In this document: positions 48,596 through 60,869 of the stretch, piece by piece | Layout of the letters: each line of letters opens with the position of its first letter | Position numbering within the stretch: position 1 is the stretch's first letter | DNA from: Pinus tabuliformis | Taxonomy: Eukaryota > Streptophyta > Pinopsida > Pinales > Pinaceae | DNA: 64,000 nucleotides | Assembly: GCA_031772625.1 (NCBI GenBank) | Contig: CM062812.1 | Span: 734,363,714-734,427,713 of the forward strand | Direction: 5' to 3' | Position numbers and translations under genes: made by a program | The notes under the pieces: generated by a model | Databases searched by the model: none | Told to the model about the DNA's origin: nothing | What the model saw: only the letters and a program-made list of their open reading frames with translations

Positions 48596-51500
48596 CCTAG
48601 GCTCCATACTCTAAGTGTCAAACCAAGCCTTTAGTGTTAGTTTTCTTCAGTAAGAATTTTCTTATACCTTGGATCCAACTTAGGGATGGTAGAGTGCAAG
48701 AAGGTTGTAGTGTAGCCATCCTATGTTTGGGTGGAGAATGGAAGTCTCCCCTTTAGTTGAAGGCTAGTTTAAGAAGGAAGACATTTGTATATTTGAATCA
48801 TGACTGATATGGGATATTTTATGTTATGATTTTAATGAATGTCTGGACTATGATGTTCAATATTTAGTTCATGATTGATATGAGAAAATGTGTTTATGCT
48901 CTCTTAGTTAAAATCAATGGATTTTTAATATAGTTTCTTAGTTTGTTCAGAAGACTAGGAATGTTTGATAGATGTAATATAGGTCCTCTTGTGTAACTAT
49001 GAGCACTTGCATACTCATGTTTAGTTAATTTATATACATGGCCCTTTGAACAAGTATAACTAGATTGCATGTTTTCAAGGAGTTGATTATCTTTTATTAA
49101 ACATTTTATTGAATTGAGGAAATAGCTAACATCTTTTAAATATTGTCTTTCTTTGTAAAATATGGTGAACGATATGTGTGTGATTAATTAATAATGCTTT
49201 TAATGAAGTCATTTAATCAATTTTTTAAGTCTATCGACCTGGGGAGTGTCATACTGGGGGAGGTAAAGAATACCAACTTAGGGAGATACCAACTAGAGGA
49301 GATGTAGTATCGAGGTATATAATCTTAGGGAACATAACACCAGAGATGTGATCTTGAGAAACACAATATTAGGGGAACTCGATATGGGGTAAAGTGGTCT
49401 TGGTGGATATATACCTTGTGGACGCCAGTACTGAGAAACTATGATACTAGTGTTAAGCGTCATTTTTTCACCATTAGGAAAATGGATGCCAATCCATATC
49501 CATTGCTATCTGATGAAGTGTTCCAAAGAAATCCCCTACAATTTTGAAAGCAAAAAAAGCCCAAAGATAACTGGAATCCTAGATTACATTGCTCAAAGAC
49601 CTATTTTCAAGAATTTCCACACTTTTCCTAGTCATTACATGTGCAAACATAGTTATGATCATTATGGTCTACACAATCTTGTGCTCTCTTTTCCATTGAA
49701 AAGTGTGCAAGTCTCTTAATGAAGATAAAAAAATAAAACTAATTTCTGGAAGCTTTTCTGGGGGAATATTTCCCAACTAAAGGCCTTGAGCCCCTGCTTA
49801 CTTGGGTCTCATCCCTCTGTTCATGGATCAAACTCCCTCTCTTTGTGAAATCCTAATTCCTCTCTTTATGGACCTCATCCTTTGAGAAGAGGATCTCAAA
49901 TGTTCTCCTCTTGGCCAATAAATGCAACACAAACTATAGGGGAAGAGGAGACCTTTTGAATGTAAACTTATGCTGTCAAATTGAGGCTAGAAACTAGTAA
50001 CTTTAGGGAGGATTGAGACTATGGGAAGGAGTTTTGCAACCTGAAGGCTAAGGTTGAACCTCCTTTTTATTCAAGATTAATACAAGCAATCGTTTCTTTA
50101 ATATTTGCACTTATTATGATGCTCATTTCAAAACTCCTTGATATTTTTTCATAGTTTGTAATTTAGACTTAGATTCATGTTATGATATATTCTATGTTGC
50201 AATTTACATATATATTGTGTTTCAATCTTTATCTATGTTATGCTTTTATTCCTTGTTTGGTTTTTTCTCTGCATATCTTCACTTTAAGTAGTGAGGAAAG
50301 AATTTTGAAAGCATCAAGGGAAATCTACAAATATTTTGTAGAAAGGTAAGAGGTTCTTGTGCATTTCATATATCATATTTCAATTATACACTAAGGAAAG
50401 TTTACAATTACTTGTTCATTTGTTTCTAGATTTTTCTTTGAATCTAGGGAGATTGTTCTTGTCCTCAAGAATGATTCATCCTCCATAAAAAATTGGCAAC
50501 CATACTAGGGAATGATTTGTTCTTCATTATTCCTTGCTATGATCTCTATTTTCTTTATGTTACTTTGATTGACTCTGTTCAGATCCTTGAAAGTTTAAAT
50601 TTTTGGACTTGTAGCTTCATTTTTTTATTTTAATTTTGTTTTTATCGATTTTTACACTTTTATTTAAGGAACATAGTGCAAATTACGCACTTTTCCTTTA
50701 GCAAAAGTGTGACTGTGCACTAAACCTAATTGATTACCTGTATAAGTCTTTGAAATTTTGAAAAATTAGGGTTTTCTCCTTCTCGGTCTAGAAGTTTTTT
50801 ATTGCTGCATTTTATTGGCTCTCTTTACATTTTGAAAAAGTCCACTTTATTTTGATTGGAGGTTTTGAATTGCCTTCTTGAAAAATTACTCATCTTTGCA
50901 AATTAGGGTTGAAGGTTTGATATGGTGAATTGTTGATTTATCAAAAGAAAGATTGGGCATTGCTAAGATAGCTTGAGTTTGTCCTTCTTCTTTCAAAAAT
51001 AATATCAAGTACATTGTTTACCTAATTGTAAAGAATCGTTAGCATTGGTAAAAATTTAGTGTTCTCCAAAGTGAGAACCTTTGATTTAGAATTTATTGTT
51101 TTTGTTGAATTGAAGTGAATACTACTTATTCCCTTTTTTATAATACAACATAAACTTGTGCTAACAATGATTTGTAATTCATTACATCAAGTTGAAATTA
51201 TGGCTTGCATATTTTTAAGGAGGAATTAGCTATTTGATTTTGGGTATACAAGAAGATGTTGAGATTAAAATTTTACATTTTTTAGCTTGGATTTTAAGGA
51301 AAATAAGTTGCATTTTTAGGGAAAATAAGTTGATAGTAAGTTGCATTCATACATTCTCTTTGATTCGTATTCAAAAATTGATTCATATTTCTTGCTTTTC
51401 ATGGTGCAATTATTAAACCTCTCTCCCTATTTTAGTTATTATTCAATGAATTGACAAAAGATTACATTTTCATATTCAGTTGCATTCAGTTTTGAGTTAG

Positions 51501-52699
51501 GTTATAACACCATTGATATCATATACATGATCCTACTAGGTAAATCACAGCTTAAAAACAACGGTAGTAAAATAAATTAGACCTTTTAGATTTCTAGGGC
51601 TCATTACACTAACATTGGATCAGATTGTAGGGCTTTGGAATAGGAATGTAAGTTAGCTTTCCAATGCCACAAATAAACAATACAATCTTACGATATTTAG
51701 TAAATCCATATATTATAGTTTGACTCTAGGAAGATCCTCTTATATGCGAGTTAAGAACATGATCATATAATATCTAGTGAAGTGGTCGACCCACCATCAT
51801 TAGTTACAGTACTGAAATTTTCATGCATTAATGATGGTGTCTAAAGGTGTTTGGGAATCACTTGAAGGATAAACCTTAGATTGACCATGTTAAGGAAACC
51901 TCAAGGGGATTGAGCTTTGTTACTCTTCCCTTTTGTGTATGTTTGATCTGCGACTGTCCCCCCAGGTCAAGCTATTGTATGTGGTAACCTTAGAGACCAT
52001 TATCTTAGGGAATTTTACCCAAGGTGAAGGGGGGGGGAAGTACCTAGTGTACCTGGAGAAGACGTTGATTAGACTCCCTTGGACCTTTTTGAAGGATATT
52101 GTTCACTCAAGATGGCATAGGTGAAGTTACTTGCACTAGATCATGGCCATTAAGTAGGTTTTCAGCGTAATTGATTCCACCTACTCTATCTCTACCCACT
52201 TTTCATATTGATCTCTACGATGTTGGTTTTCATCACCAACTAATGATTTCACTGTGAGAAGGTTGTTTGCCTGGTTTGACTCCTTAGATTTATGAGTGCG
52301 TGTTATTTGCTTGTTTTAGTTTTTGTATACCTTAGGTGTGGATTGTGAATTGGATTTTAAATATTCTTAAAATTCTTAATATAAATTCACTAAAGTTGAG
52401 TCTAATGGAAACAATTCTAAAAATTACTAATCAAGGAAACCCTTTTAACAAGAATCCTATTCCTTTTCCTTGATTTGGAAATGTTTTTCCTCCTTATATG
52501 GTTGTGTTGTCACTTCTTGGATTCACGATAGGTTTATCGGTGTGGTTGTTTTCAACTTCTTTAGTTGCAAATTACCAAATTATTCCACCTCAATAAAGTA
52601 CTCGATCTCAACAACACCAACTGTTTATCGACCCTTTACCTTCTTCACCAACAATGTCTTATTCCCTTTCTTATTTATTGTTTGGTCAAAGTCCTAATG
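48596..52699. other. No recognisable gene
   Basis: AT-rich. 49230-49440 has diffuse purine-rich short repeats (variants of 'ttaggggaa.ata'), 51790-51840 holds a small imperfect inverted repeat (CACCATCATTAGT / ATTAATGATGGTG), and 52028-52037 has a run of G. Some of it may be the 5' LTR and leader of the Gypsy fossil that starts near 52700, but no clear LTR ends or primer site were found. Confidence 0.45.
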
Positions 52700-53790
52700 G
52701 TAGTTACTAGGTGGCCAAGAAGAAGAAGAAAAGGAAGAAGTCGAAGAAGAAAGGTAAGACAAAGTCTAACCAACCAACCATTACTCTGAGTATGTATAGG
52801 CTTAAGAAACCATCCAACATACATCACAAGCCTAAATACCCTTGCAAGCTTTTTAAGGGTGACCACATACTTATCAATTGTCCTAGTATTCCTAATGTCT
52901 TGGAGGTATGGTCTAAAGATTCTCATCAATTTACTATTGATCCATAAACTAGTGATCTAAAGGTTCCAAGGAAAAGGGTAAAGAAAAGATTCCTTGTAGG
53001 TTATGTGAGGGTAGTCATGAAAGTCACCTTTGCCCTCATATCGATGCAGACTCAAAATTGTTGGAAAAACTTATTGTTCCACAACTTCCAACTTCCAACT
53101 GGTTACCGTAAAATTTCTCCTAACCTACTGTTAGTTGACAAAATAATTGATCCCACTTCAATTTTGGTCAATCCCACTCTTCCCTTGGATAGTGAAACCC
53201 ATATCACTGAGGTTGATGAACTATGGTTGATGATTTGGTCGATTTGATTCCAAATTTAGTTGGTCCCTCTCTCCCTTTAGAGAGTGAAGTTAATATTTCT
53301 AATGTTCTTCTTGTTACTTAGATTCTTCTACATAAGGGGGAACTTCACTCATTTCCATGGAAACCCCCTCCATGTATTGAGGTTATTTCCTTTGATTGGA
53401 GTAGATTGAGAGAGCCTCGTCTCCCTTCTTCCACCACTTTCCAAATCACTGTGAAAGATTATTGTAAGAATGTGCGTCATAAAAATGTAGATGAGTATGA
53501 TTTAGTTAGTATTTTATCCTCAACTGCCTGGATATCTTTGGGTTACCCTAAGCTTGTGTCTGTTACACAAAATATTTTAGCTTTTAACAAAACAACCAGT
53601 GAACCTTTAGGTATCCTTCCTTAATTACTTGTTACTCTGGAAGGAAAAACTATCTATAATGATCTTATGGTAGTCCAAGGCCCCTAGGATTTAAATTTTA
53701 TCCTTGGGTGGGATTATGTCTATGCCATGAAAGTGTTGGTTATGATTTGGACTGACACAGGTTCAATCTATACTATGCACCAACAAAACC
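52700..53790 (+). mobile_element. Ty3/Gypsy gag-protease fossil
   Basis: A lysine-rich stretch at 52711-52790 leads into a zinc-knuckle region (YPCKLFKGDHILINCPSIPN at about 52838-52900). A second knuckle follows near 52990-53030 (CRLCEGSHESHLCP). At 53400-53740 a retropepsin-like region is seen (IYNDLMVVQGP, FILGWDYVYAMK, with the usual G-x-D replaced by a GWD-type form). No RT follows on this strand. It is broken several times and old. The minus-strand Gypsy element to its right is a different insertion. Confidence 0.72.
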
Positions 53791-53905
53791 CTTAATCACT
53801 AGCCCTTTCAAAAATGACTTGCAAGAAGATCGCAGTCTCACCCGAAGTGACTATGGGAGGATCCAGAACCAGTATTTTGTAGCCTTGAGGGACCTGGAGA
53901 TGTGG

Positions 53906-54425
53906 TGTTTTTATGTTTTCTTTATTCTTAACATTCATAAATAACTTCACCACATTACATTAACCACTTAAACACATCATATAATTCCATAAATCATCAT
54001 TGTGCTTAAAATAAAGTGAAACTATAATAAACTGCTACGTTACAACAGATAGTAAGCAAATATACACATGAAGACACCAAATTACCATGGTTCACCCCAA
54101 TGTGGGGCTACGTCCACAAGAATTGTTGCTAATATAAAGATTCTTCATACAACAAATAGTTCTTGACCTGCACACTAAGCTGCAATTCGTTTGCACACTT
54201 AGCTGCAAACTCAGGCCTCTATGCAGTCAGTTGTAGAGCCTTGCTTCTTCTTCCAACTATAGATCACAGGAGTTCGACAATCACACAAACTTGGGCCATA
54301 AGATTGTTTTTCTTCTTATTATTTGACCCCATATATACTATTACATCGAAGGGTACATAATTACAATACCATAGTCCAAATACCAAGGACTAATTGATAG
54401 AAGCAGGTTTGGTCCCAAAACCCAT
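53906..54425 (-). repeat. LTR-like segment, minus strand
   Basis: The minus strand has a TATA-like AGTATATATGGGG (near 54335) and, downstream, GGACGTAGCCCCACATTGGG followed by GTGAACC. That motif is frequent in the R/U5 part of plant LTRs. It ends near AAAACA at 53906. Its start is not well defined and no partner copy is visible, so extent and family are uncertain. Confidence 0.35.
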
Positions 54426-55482
54426 TGATCTTTTACATTATTACAAAAAGAAGGGGCTTCCCCCTATCCCGAAGCCCTTATACCACACGATATATTAAAA
54501 CTGCTCTGTTGCACGGTCAACTTCACACTCCACTGTTCACTCCATTGCGCACTTCACTACACAAAATGCGGAGTCGTAGCGAAAAACTAGGACAATTTGG
54601 GCTGCACCCAACAGGATGCCAACACTCACATGTGACTCATATTGAGTCACTCAACTACTTTGCCTCTTATTTTTGTTGTAATATTGTTGTAGGTATTATT
54701 GAACTACTGCAGAGTCTTTCTGAACCGCTTCTCTCCATTGTGTACCTCTTCTAATAGTGCTTATGTCATAGGTTTTGTAGCATTTTGTACCATCATTGTC
54801 TCCCTCTGTCTTAGCTCTTGAAGCTTCTCATTTACCTCTTGGGGCAGGTGGAGAGCCTCATCTTGGCATGCATGAGTTCTCTCTGTTAAAACCTATTCTT
54901 CCTTCCTTAGCTCATCAATCTTTTTCTGGAGGGAATTTCCCTCATTGATCTTGGTGAGCTTTTGCGAGATTGGTAAGGTATTCATAGTTGCCTGAGTATC
55001 CTCCACCTATTGATGCTTCTGCTGAATATATTCTTGTAATTTATGCAAATTTGGATCTTCCTACAATGGAGTCCAAATTTGTAAACTTTCATCCAAAAGT
55101 TTCTCACAGTCTGCTACTACTGCAGAGATGCTGCCTATTCAGCCTTTTGGTCAATCTCCCTCTACCATCACACTTTGTGCGGCCTGGATGGTTGCAATTT
55201 CATTTGCAGCCCAATAATATGTATTTCAAATTTAAATTACAAATATGTGATCTTATACTTGTATCCTTTTAGTGCATGGCCGAGCTTCATAACCTTGTCC
55301 TCCATTGATTCTTCTTCTCGAACATCAAAGTCCATAATTTCTCTGCTTGTTGCTTCAACCACCTCCTTGACCTTTTTCTCCCGCTAAACTACTTGGCCTC
55401 TCTCCTAGATCATCTACTTGAGCTTCTGTTGTAGCGAAGTGCATTCTCTTTCTACCTCAATGTTCAGCTGTGAGGTGTGTTG
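54426..55482 (-). other. Coiled-coil-like coding traces, minus strand
   Basis: Charged, heptad-like stretches appear in several minus-strand pieces (for example KINEGNSLQKKIDELRKEE near 54900-54960 and EVNEKLQELRQRETMMVQN near 54790-54850). They resemble retroelement gag coiled coils but are too broken to assign. Confidence 0.3.
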
Positions 55483-55523
55483 TCCATTATAGTCTAGTTG
55501 GTTAAGATACTCAACTCTTACCT
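55483..55523 (+). tRNA. Relic of the 5' half of a tRNA-Glu, ending at an LTR boundary
   Basis: TCCATTATAGTCTAGTTGGT and the next 20 bases match nucleotides 1 to about 40 of plant tRNA-Glu(CTC) from memory: acceptor strand, D arm with box A (TAGTCTAGTTGG), and the 5' side of the anticodon arm up to the loop. I count seven differences in 40, all G-to-A or C-to-T, the pattern of decayed methylated DNA. Similarity stops at the anticodon loop, exactly where the LTR at 55524 starts. It is not a functional tRNA gene. It may be a copied half-tRNA primer or a tRNA-derived repeat. Confidence 0.5.
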
Positions 55524-56504
55524 TGTTACCGGTGAAACCACCCTAAGGCTTTGGGTTGGGAACCCCAACAAAGTAGAGGGAAAACCTCAACAAGAAATTC
55601 TCAAGCAATCATTAAACATCCTTAATCTACTAAATTGTGCAGGAGTGTCCTTACCCGATGTCCTTCGTTTACATAAATCCCATAAGGTGCAAACCCTCAG
55701 CTTCTCCCAATGTTCTTGAAACGTGAAAATTATTCAAATAGAACACACGACAATAGAAACATAAAGGATATACATTATGCTAACTTTAAACCATATGAAT
55801 GAATGACTAATTATACATCAATAAAGATTCATAAATGAATTACAACACAACTTTGATGCATAAACACATTTCATGTCGGAAATAGAACAACATTGCTTTT
55901 TTTTAAGTAAGCTATAGATAAGGTGGAGAAATATGACCTAAGTCTTTCTCCGGCTCCAAGTGGAACCATCCTCCGAATCCATCCTTTCCTGGTCTTCAAC
56001 AATCTTCCTTCATCACCAACACAAGGATATCTCAAGCCAGATGGGGGATATCTATAATTAAGGAAACAAGGGTTTCCTGAAGCTTTGGGGAGTGCAGGAG
56101 GCACAGGGATTCTTCAAACTTGATCAGGGATAATCTCACTATAGTATCAATATCTCATACTTTCTCCTCTTAAGGCCTTACCATGGAGGTTTATTTATAG
56201 CTCTCCAAATTAATTTTTTTAGTTGGGAAACAGTTGGCCCATGAGAAATAGGAGGTGAGAAATAGGTAAAACCTGTGAACTCTGCTTGAAATTAAGGAAA
56301 TTTATTTTTTTAAGTGTTTTAACATATGTATGTGCGTTGGGTATATGCTGACCTATGTGTACACTCTTTTATCACAAGGAAAAGTACCGTATAGGGAGTA
56401 AAACACTATTTTTAAATATTTTGGACCAAGTCTAGAAGGAAGGGTTTCCCTCGGCCATAAACAGAGCATCAGATCCATAAAGAGTGGTAAATGGTGCTAT
56501 AACA
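55524..56504 (-). repeat. LTR (about 981 bp), probable 3' LTR of the Tat-like element
   Basis: On the minus strand it opens TGTTATAGCACC right after a polypurine tract, has a TATA box (CTATAAATAAA, complement of about 56191-56201), and closes CCGGTAACA. This makes U3 about 310 bp. The left end is chosen from the terminal motif only. The tRNA-like sequence beyond it would suit a primer site and hence a 5' LTR of something further left, so the two ends give conflicting signals. Confidence 0.55.
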
Positions 56505-56517
56505 GATGCCCCCTAAT
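56505..56517 (-). other. Polypurine tract of the Tat-like element
   Basis: The minus strand reads ATTAGGGGGCATC just before the LTR start; the AGGGGGC run is the likely plus-strand primer. Confidence 0.6.
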
Positions 56518-59080
56518 ATATGAGGTCAGAAGGGGTACATGATGGCTGAAATGTATTAAGTGGATGGAAAGAATCATGTCGAGACCGAGGAGGAGTTCAC
56601 CAGAATTCAGCCTGCCAAGCCATCGAAAGAGATGAGAAAGAAATTATTGTCTGAGGTGGGGATACCCATGCTCAAAAATAGTAATGCATGTCTGCATATC
56701 AAGTACAAAAGCAGATCCAATATGTATACAGGTATAAAGGAACTGAAAGTACATAATGGATCATCTGATCATAATCAAGAAAGTACATGTTTGAATATCA
56801 CATGTAAAGAGCTGATCAATGATGTTGAAGTATGAAGTTGATCACCGAAGTCAAGAAATTGATCCCAATAGTACCAAGTGAACATGATGGAATAAATGAT
56901 ACTACATCGCAACTCAGGTGCCAACATATAAGATGTCGTTGTAAGGAACTGCAACATATACAGTGGATGGCATCAACTAGTAGAAATAGGAGCAACTCAC
57001 AAGTGAGCCAAGACATGATGATGCAAACCCAAGGTCTTCACCAATCGCCATGGTACATTTCTACACAATGGGAATGAATGATCTGAAGTCGACCATGTGA
57101 GAAATCATTTGATTACCGGTCATTGATGTATACCATTAACAAATGTGAGACTACTCACCGATAATGATAATGAGAGTCAAGGTACCCAGTACAATCTAAC
57201 AAATGCGAATAAATGAGTTGTAGTAGAACACTTGAAAGAAACTGTCAATCAGGAGATAATGATGCTTTCCCACTGTCGATAGCGAAGGAGTCTTCCATTG
57301 ATGACTGCAAACCCTAAGGTATTGCCAAATGGACTCAAGATCTTTTTCCAAGAGCAATGCGTTGAAGTCGATGGGAAACGATCCACTAGAAGGAAGGCAT
57401 TAAGGAATCCTTCATCAATCTAGTGTGAGTGTAACCTGTAGGCCAATAATGTGGAAGGAATCAGACGAACAAAGATGTAGTAACCCAACCGAAGCACATT
57501 TCCGGCGTACACAAGATGTGGCTAGCGCACAATAGAAACCCTTTGAACCAACCAATAATGAAAGTTGATACAGAGGAGAGGAATCAACTAATAGGGTCAA
57601 ATGGAAACTAAGGCACTGCATGAATCCCAATGTGTGATAATGAAAGATGATGTCGAACACAAGGGAAATCACTGAGTCAAAGGCCCATGATACTGATCAA
57701 TGCTAAGCATAAGGTGACCTATCATTAATGAAAATAGGGCCAGGGTGCGGCTCTAGATCTGCCCTCAGAGAAATTTTTCGTAGTCGATAAGGACAAGACC
57801 TGCCAGCAAGAAGTCAATGGAGACTTTCTCAAACTGGCACAAGAAAAGGACCAATACAACTGATGTGATAACGAACATGACGCTAACAACCAGGGATGGT
57901 CGATTGATAAATAGGTCAAGAGATACTGCAAAGAGGCCGACTCAGGCTTACTTCCCTTGAACAAAAGCACAACTCAACTGTGACTATATGGCAACTTATG
58001 ATAACTCTGTATAAGTTTGTCATGGAGGAGGCATAAGTAAACTCTCCATATGATTGGAAGAGGTAACCAATAGAAGGGGAACTAACTCAAATAACAAGGT
58101 TAAGGCTTTCCTAAGTCAAACTAAAGCCCACCCCGATGGAAGAAAGACTTTCTTTTGAGTGCTTTGTTCAAGGGCGACACAATTGACTCTAGCTGCCATC
58201 AAAATATGGAAATAATGTCCCGTTCCCGCTCTTTTTGGAATATATAATTTTTTTATCTTTTTCTTTTATATGAAGCTAGAAAAAGAATAAAATAATGCTA
58301 TGTTACTGTGGAAAGAACAATTGTCAAAAAAACATATGTTCTAGTTCCTCGGAGGGGAACATTCTTATGCTCAATGCAGGGAGGCGAAGCTCGTCAAGCA
58401 CACTCAAAGGAATGTTCTTTACATGGGTAAATGGGTGTGTCAAGTTGCAGAAACTAAGTGATTTCATGGTTGATTTTGCAGAAGACATGGTCGAAAAAGT
58501 GGCTTAAACATGAGTCCAAGTGAAGTCGTCTCAAGGACAAAAGGTACAAGTAGTCAATATACAATGCAACAGTACAAATCAACACAAAGGAGCCTCTAGG
58601 GTATAAGGCCAGAAAGTAGTGAGAAGAATGGGAATGAGTCTTCAAAGCATAAGTCATGGAAGGACTAAAGAGGACTCCCGAGCCTACTCAATATAGCAGC
58701 ATGGGCAGCCAATGCTAGTGAGGATCTAACTAAGATGCCCATATAAAGGTTGGCTCTACCATCATATCATGATTTTTAAAGTCCGTAAGTGAAAATGGTT
58801 TGCAAACCAAGACACGATGGGGTCGACCATATGGACAATGTATCGCAATATGGAGGCTAGTGTGCAAAATGCAGTGAAAAGTGGTATTTCCTATCCTATA
58901 TGCCATTAAGAAAATGATACCTACCATGACGGGTCTGCGGTCATGGTACTAGAAATAATGTCTCAAAGAAGTCTCCAAAATATCCTGTAAAGAAAACCTA
59001 GTCTGGGCACTCCAAGCCAAAAGGTCAAAAAATCCATAAGACAAAAATGAATTTTTGAAAAAATATTTTGTATTTTCCAA
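56518..59080. other. Long non-coding 3' region of the Tat-like element
   Basis: Between the polypurine tract and the antisense frame lie about 2.5 kb without a recognisable domain on either strand. Long untranslated stretches between pol and the 3' LTR are usual in the Tat lineage. Confidence 0.5.
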
Positions 59081-59081
59081 C

Positions 59082-59090
59082 TTATATAAG
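59082..59090 (+). promoter_or_regulatory. TATA-like box upstream of the antisense frame
   Basis: TTATATAAG, about 350 bp upstream of the ATG at 59438 and on the same strand. A plausible core promoter for the antisense frame; no further support is visible. Confidence 0.3.
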
Positions 59091-59437
59091 GACTTTTGGA
59101 CTCACAGTTTTTTAATTTCAGTTTTGAGCAAGGAGCTACGGAGACAAACTCAAGCAAGATCCCTTTGACCAATTCAACTGTTCGAATCACTCCAAAGATT
59201 CCATGTAACCCTTATATCCTGCTTTTAATGATTTGTAATACTTTTCAGATGTGTTTTTCAAGTTTTGACCGTGGGAAAATATCTAAAAAAATTCAACTCT
59301 GCGTACACGCAGGTTGAATAAGGATAACCCACGTAAATGATAGCCCTACACGTGACTATGTGTAAATGGAACCTGCGTGTGCATGAGTTAAAATTTTGAA
59401 ACAAAAACTAACCATTTGAAACATATTTTTGGATAGG

Positions 59438-60325
59438 ATGACCATCACCTGGAGGGAAAGAGAGCATAGTGCTATTGATAATGAAGTAATGGATGACCCA
59501 AATGCTTTGGATTCTTTAAGAGGCTGCGACATACTAAAATTCTTTAAGATACTGAATATGAAAGCCAATACATGTTTTCCTGAGCTTTTGATTCATTATT
59601 GGAGCATAGAGGATGACACCTTCATGATCGATCAGATGCCTCTAAAGATTGAGATCGAATATAGCTACTTTATTACTGGTCTTTCCCGAAGAAGAGAGGT
59701 GGTGCACTCGACTGGCTGGACAAGGGGTATTCTTTCTGTAGAAGACTATGTCCACATATACTATCCCAGTCATCTAGAGAAGATTGGAAGTCAGATTCCA
59801 ATCAAACACGTAGAGAGATTGTCCTTAAATATTTTACTATTTACCATTTCCAGGGTAAATGGTTCAGCTTCTTTACATCAAGCATCACAGGCATCGATGA
59901 GCCTAGTAGTGGAATGTCTCACCATAGTGTTTGATTGGTGCACGCATCTACTGACCAATATGAAGAATCATCTGACCTACATTCAGAAGCATCAGACAAA
60001 GAATTTTGGGTATGGCACAATCTTATGTTCATTCTTCTTCGAAAAAGTACCTAGGCTTCGACCTAAGGTATTATTGACTATCAACAGCCCTAGAGATCCA
60101 CGAATGGGTAGATGGGCTGATCTGATGAAGCGCATTGGGGGTGGTGACATGCCTAGAATGACCTTTGACGAATATTTTTTATCCTGGTGGGATCAAGAAG
60201 TCATTATAGTCGATGACTACCCCTATGCCAATATGTATGTTCGGGGAGATCCAGTCTTAGTGTTACCACCAAATGCAGCATGGGGTGCCATAGGTAACAA
60301 TTTTTTAATTTTTAAGCTTTGTTAA
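59438..60325 (+). CDS. Plant-mobile-domain-like protein, antisense extra frame of a Gypsy element
   Basis: An open frame of 295 codons from an ATG, on the strand opposite to the surrounding pol genes. The pattern DSLRGCDILKFFKILNMKAN, then HYWSIEDDTFMIDQMPLKIE and YFITGLSRRREVV, fits the plant mobile domain (PMD, aminotransferase-like) found in plant transposons and some host genes. Further on are RMGRWADLMKRIGGGDMPRM and VRGDPVLVLPPNAAWGAIG. Its function is unknown; PMD proteins of host origin act in silencing and development. Just before the stop there is a good 5' splice signal (GTAACA at 60294), and same-strand coding-like sequence resumes near 60427-60690, so a second exon is possible. 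The frame is open while the neighbouring pol is worn, which is notable. Alternative: a host gene inside the element, or chance survival. Confidence 0.6.
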   Translation: MTITWREREHSAIDNEVMDDPNALDSLRGCDILKFFKILNMKANTCFPELLIHYWSIEDDTFMIDQMPLKIEIEYSYFITGLSRRREVVHSTGWTRGILSVEDYVHIYYPSHLEKIGSQIPIKHVERLSLNILLFTISRVNGSASLHQASQASMSLVVECLTIVFDWCTHLLTNMKNHLTYIQKHQTKNFGYGTILCSFFFEKVPRLRPKVLLTINSPRDPRMGRWADLMKRIGGGDMPRMTFDEYFLSWWDQEVIIVDDYPYANMYVRGDPVLVLPPNAAWGAIGNNFLIFKLC

Positions 60326-60869
60326 GATTATTTTTTGGATTTTTAATATAAATGAACTTAAAAATATTTTTTGATGAGACAAAATACTGAAAAAATATAT
60401 TGATCATGTTTGATATGTTAGATCAGTGAGACTTGACAAATTTCCAAGACACAGGCATTGCGGAAGAGGTACCAAAGGGGTTGCAGCCAAGACGGAGAGA
60501 GTTCTCCATGCTGTTTAGAGGAACTTGGTGAGGCTAACTCACCAAGTACCCATGATAGCCATAGAGGATCTACATGAGGAGATGCAGCGTCACGTGGTAG
60601 GAGTACCACGTCATTGGGTGCAGTTATTTCAGCATGTAGCCAATGTTGTTGTATATTTTCTAGATGCTCATCCTGAGCTAGCTAGATAGATGATTAGATC
60701 TTTTTATGATTGGACATGATGATGGGCATAAGCCCATATTTTGTAGGGTATTTTGTCCTAGTTTTGTATATTATCTTTTGGACGTAAACACTCTATCTAC
60801 ATACAAGCAATTTTATGATATATACAAATGACACTTTTGATTATTTTTGATATTTTTTAATTTGATGAA

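Noticed and set aside
52711-52947. Lysine-rich host nuclear or ribosomal protein
   Set aside because: The downstream zinc knuckle and protease region identify it as a Gypsy gag fossil.
55483-55560. Functional tRNA-Glu gene
   Set aside because: Only the 5' half is recognisable; the anticodon stem, T arm and 3' acceptor strand do not follow.
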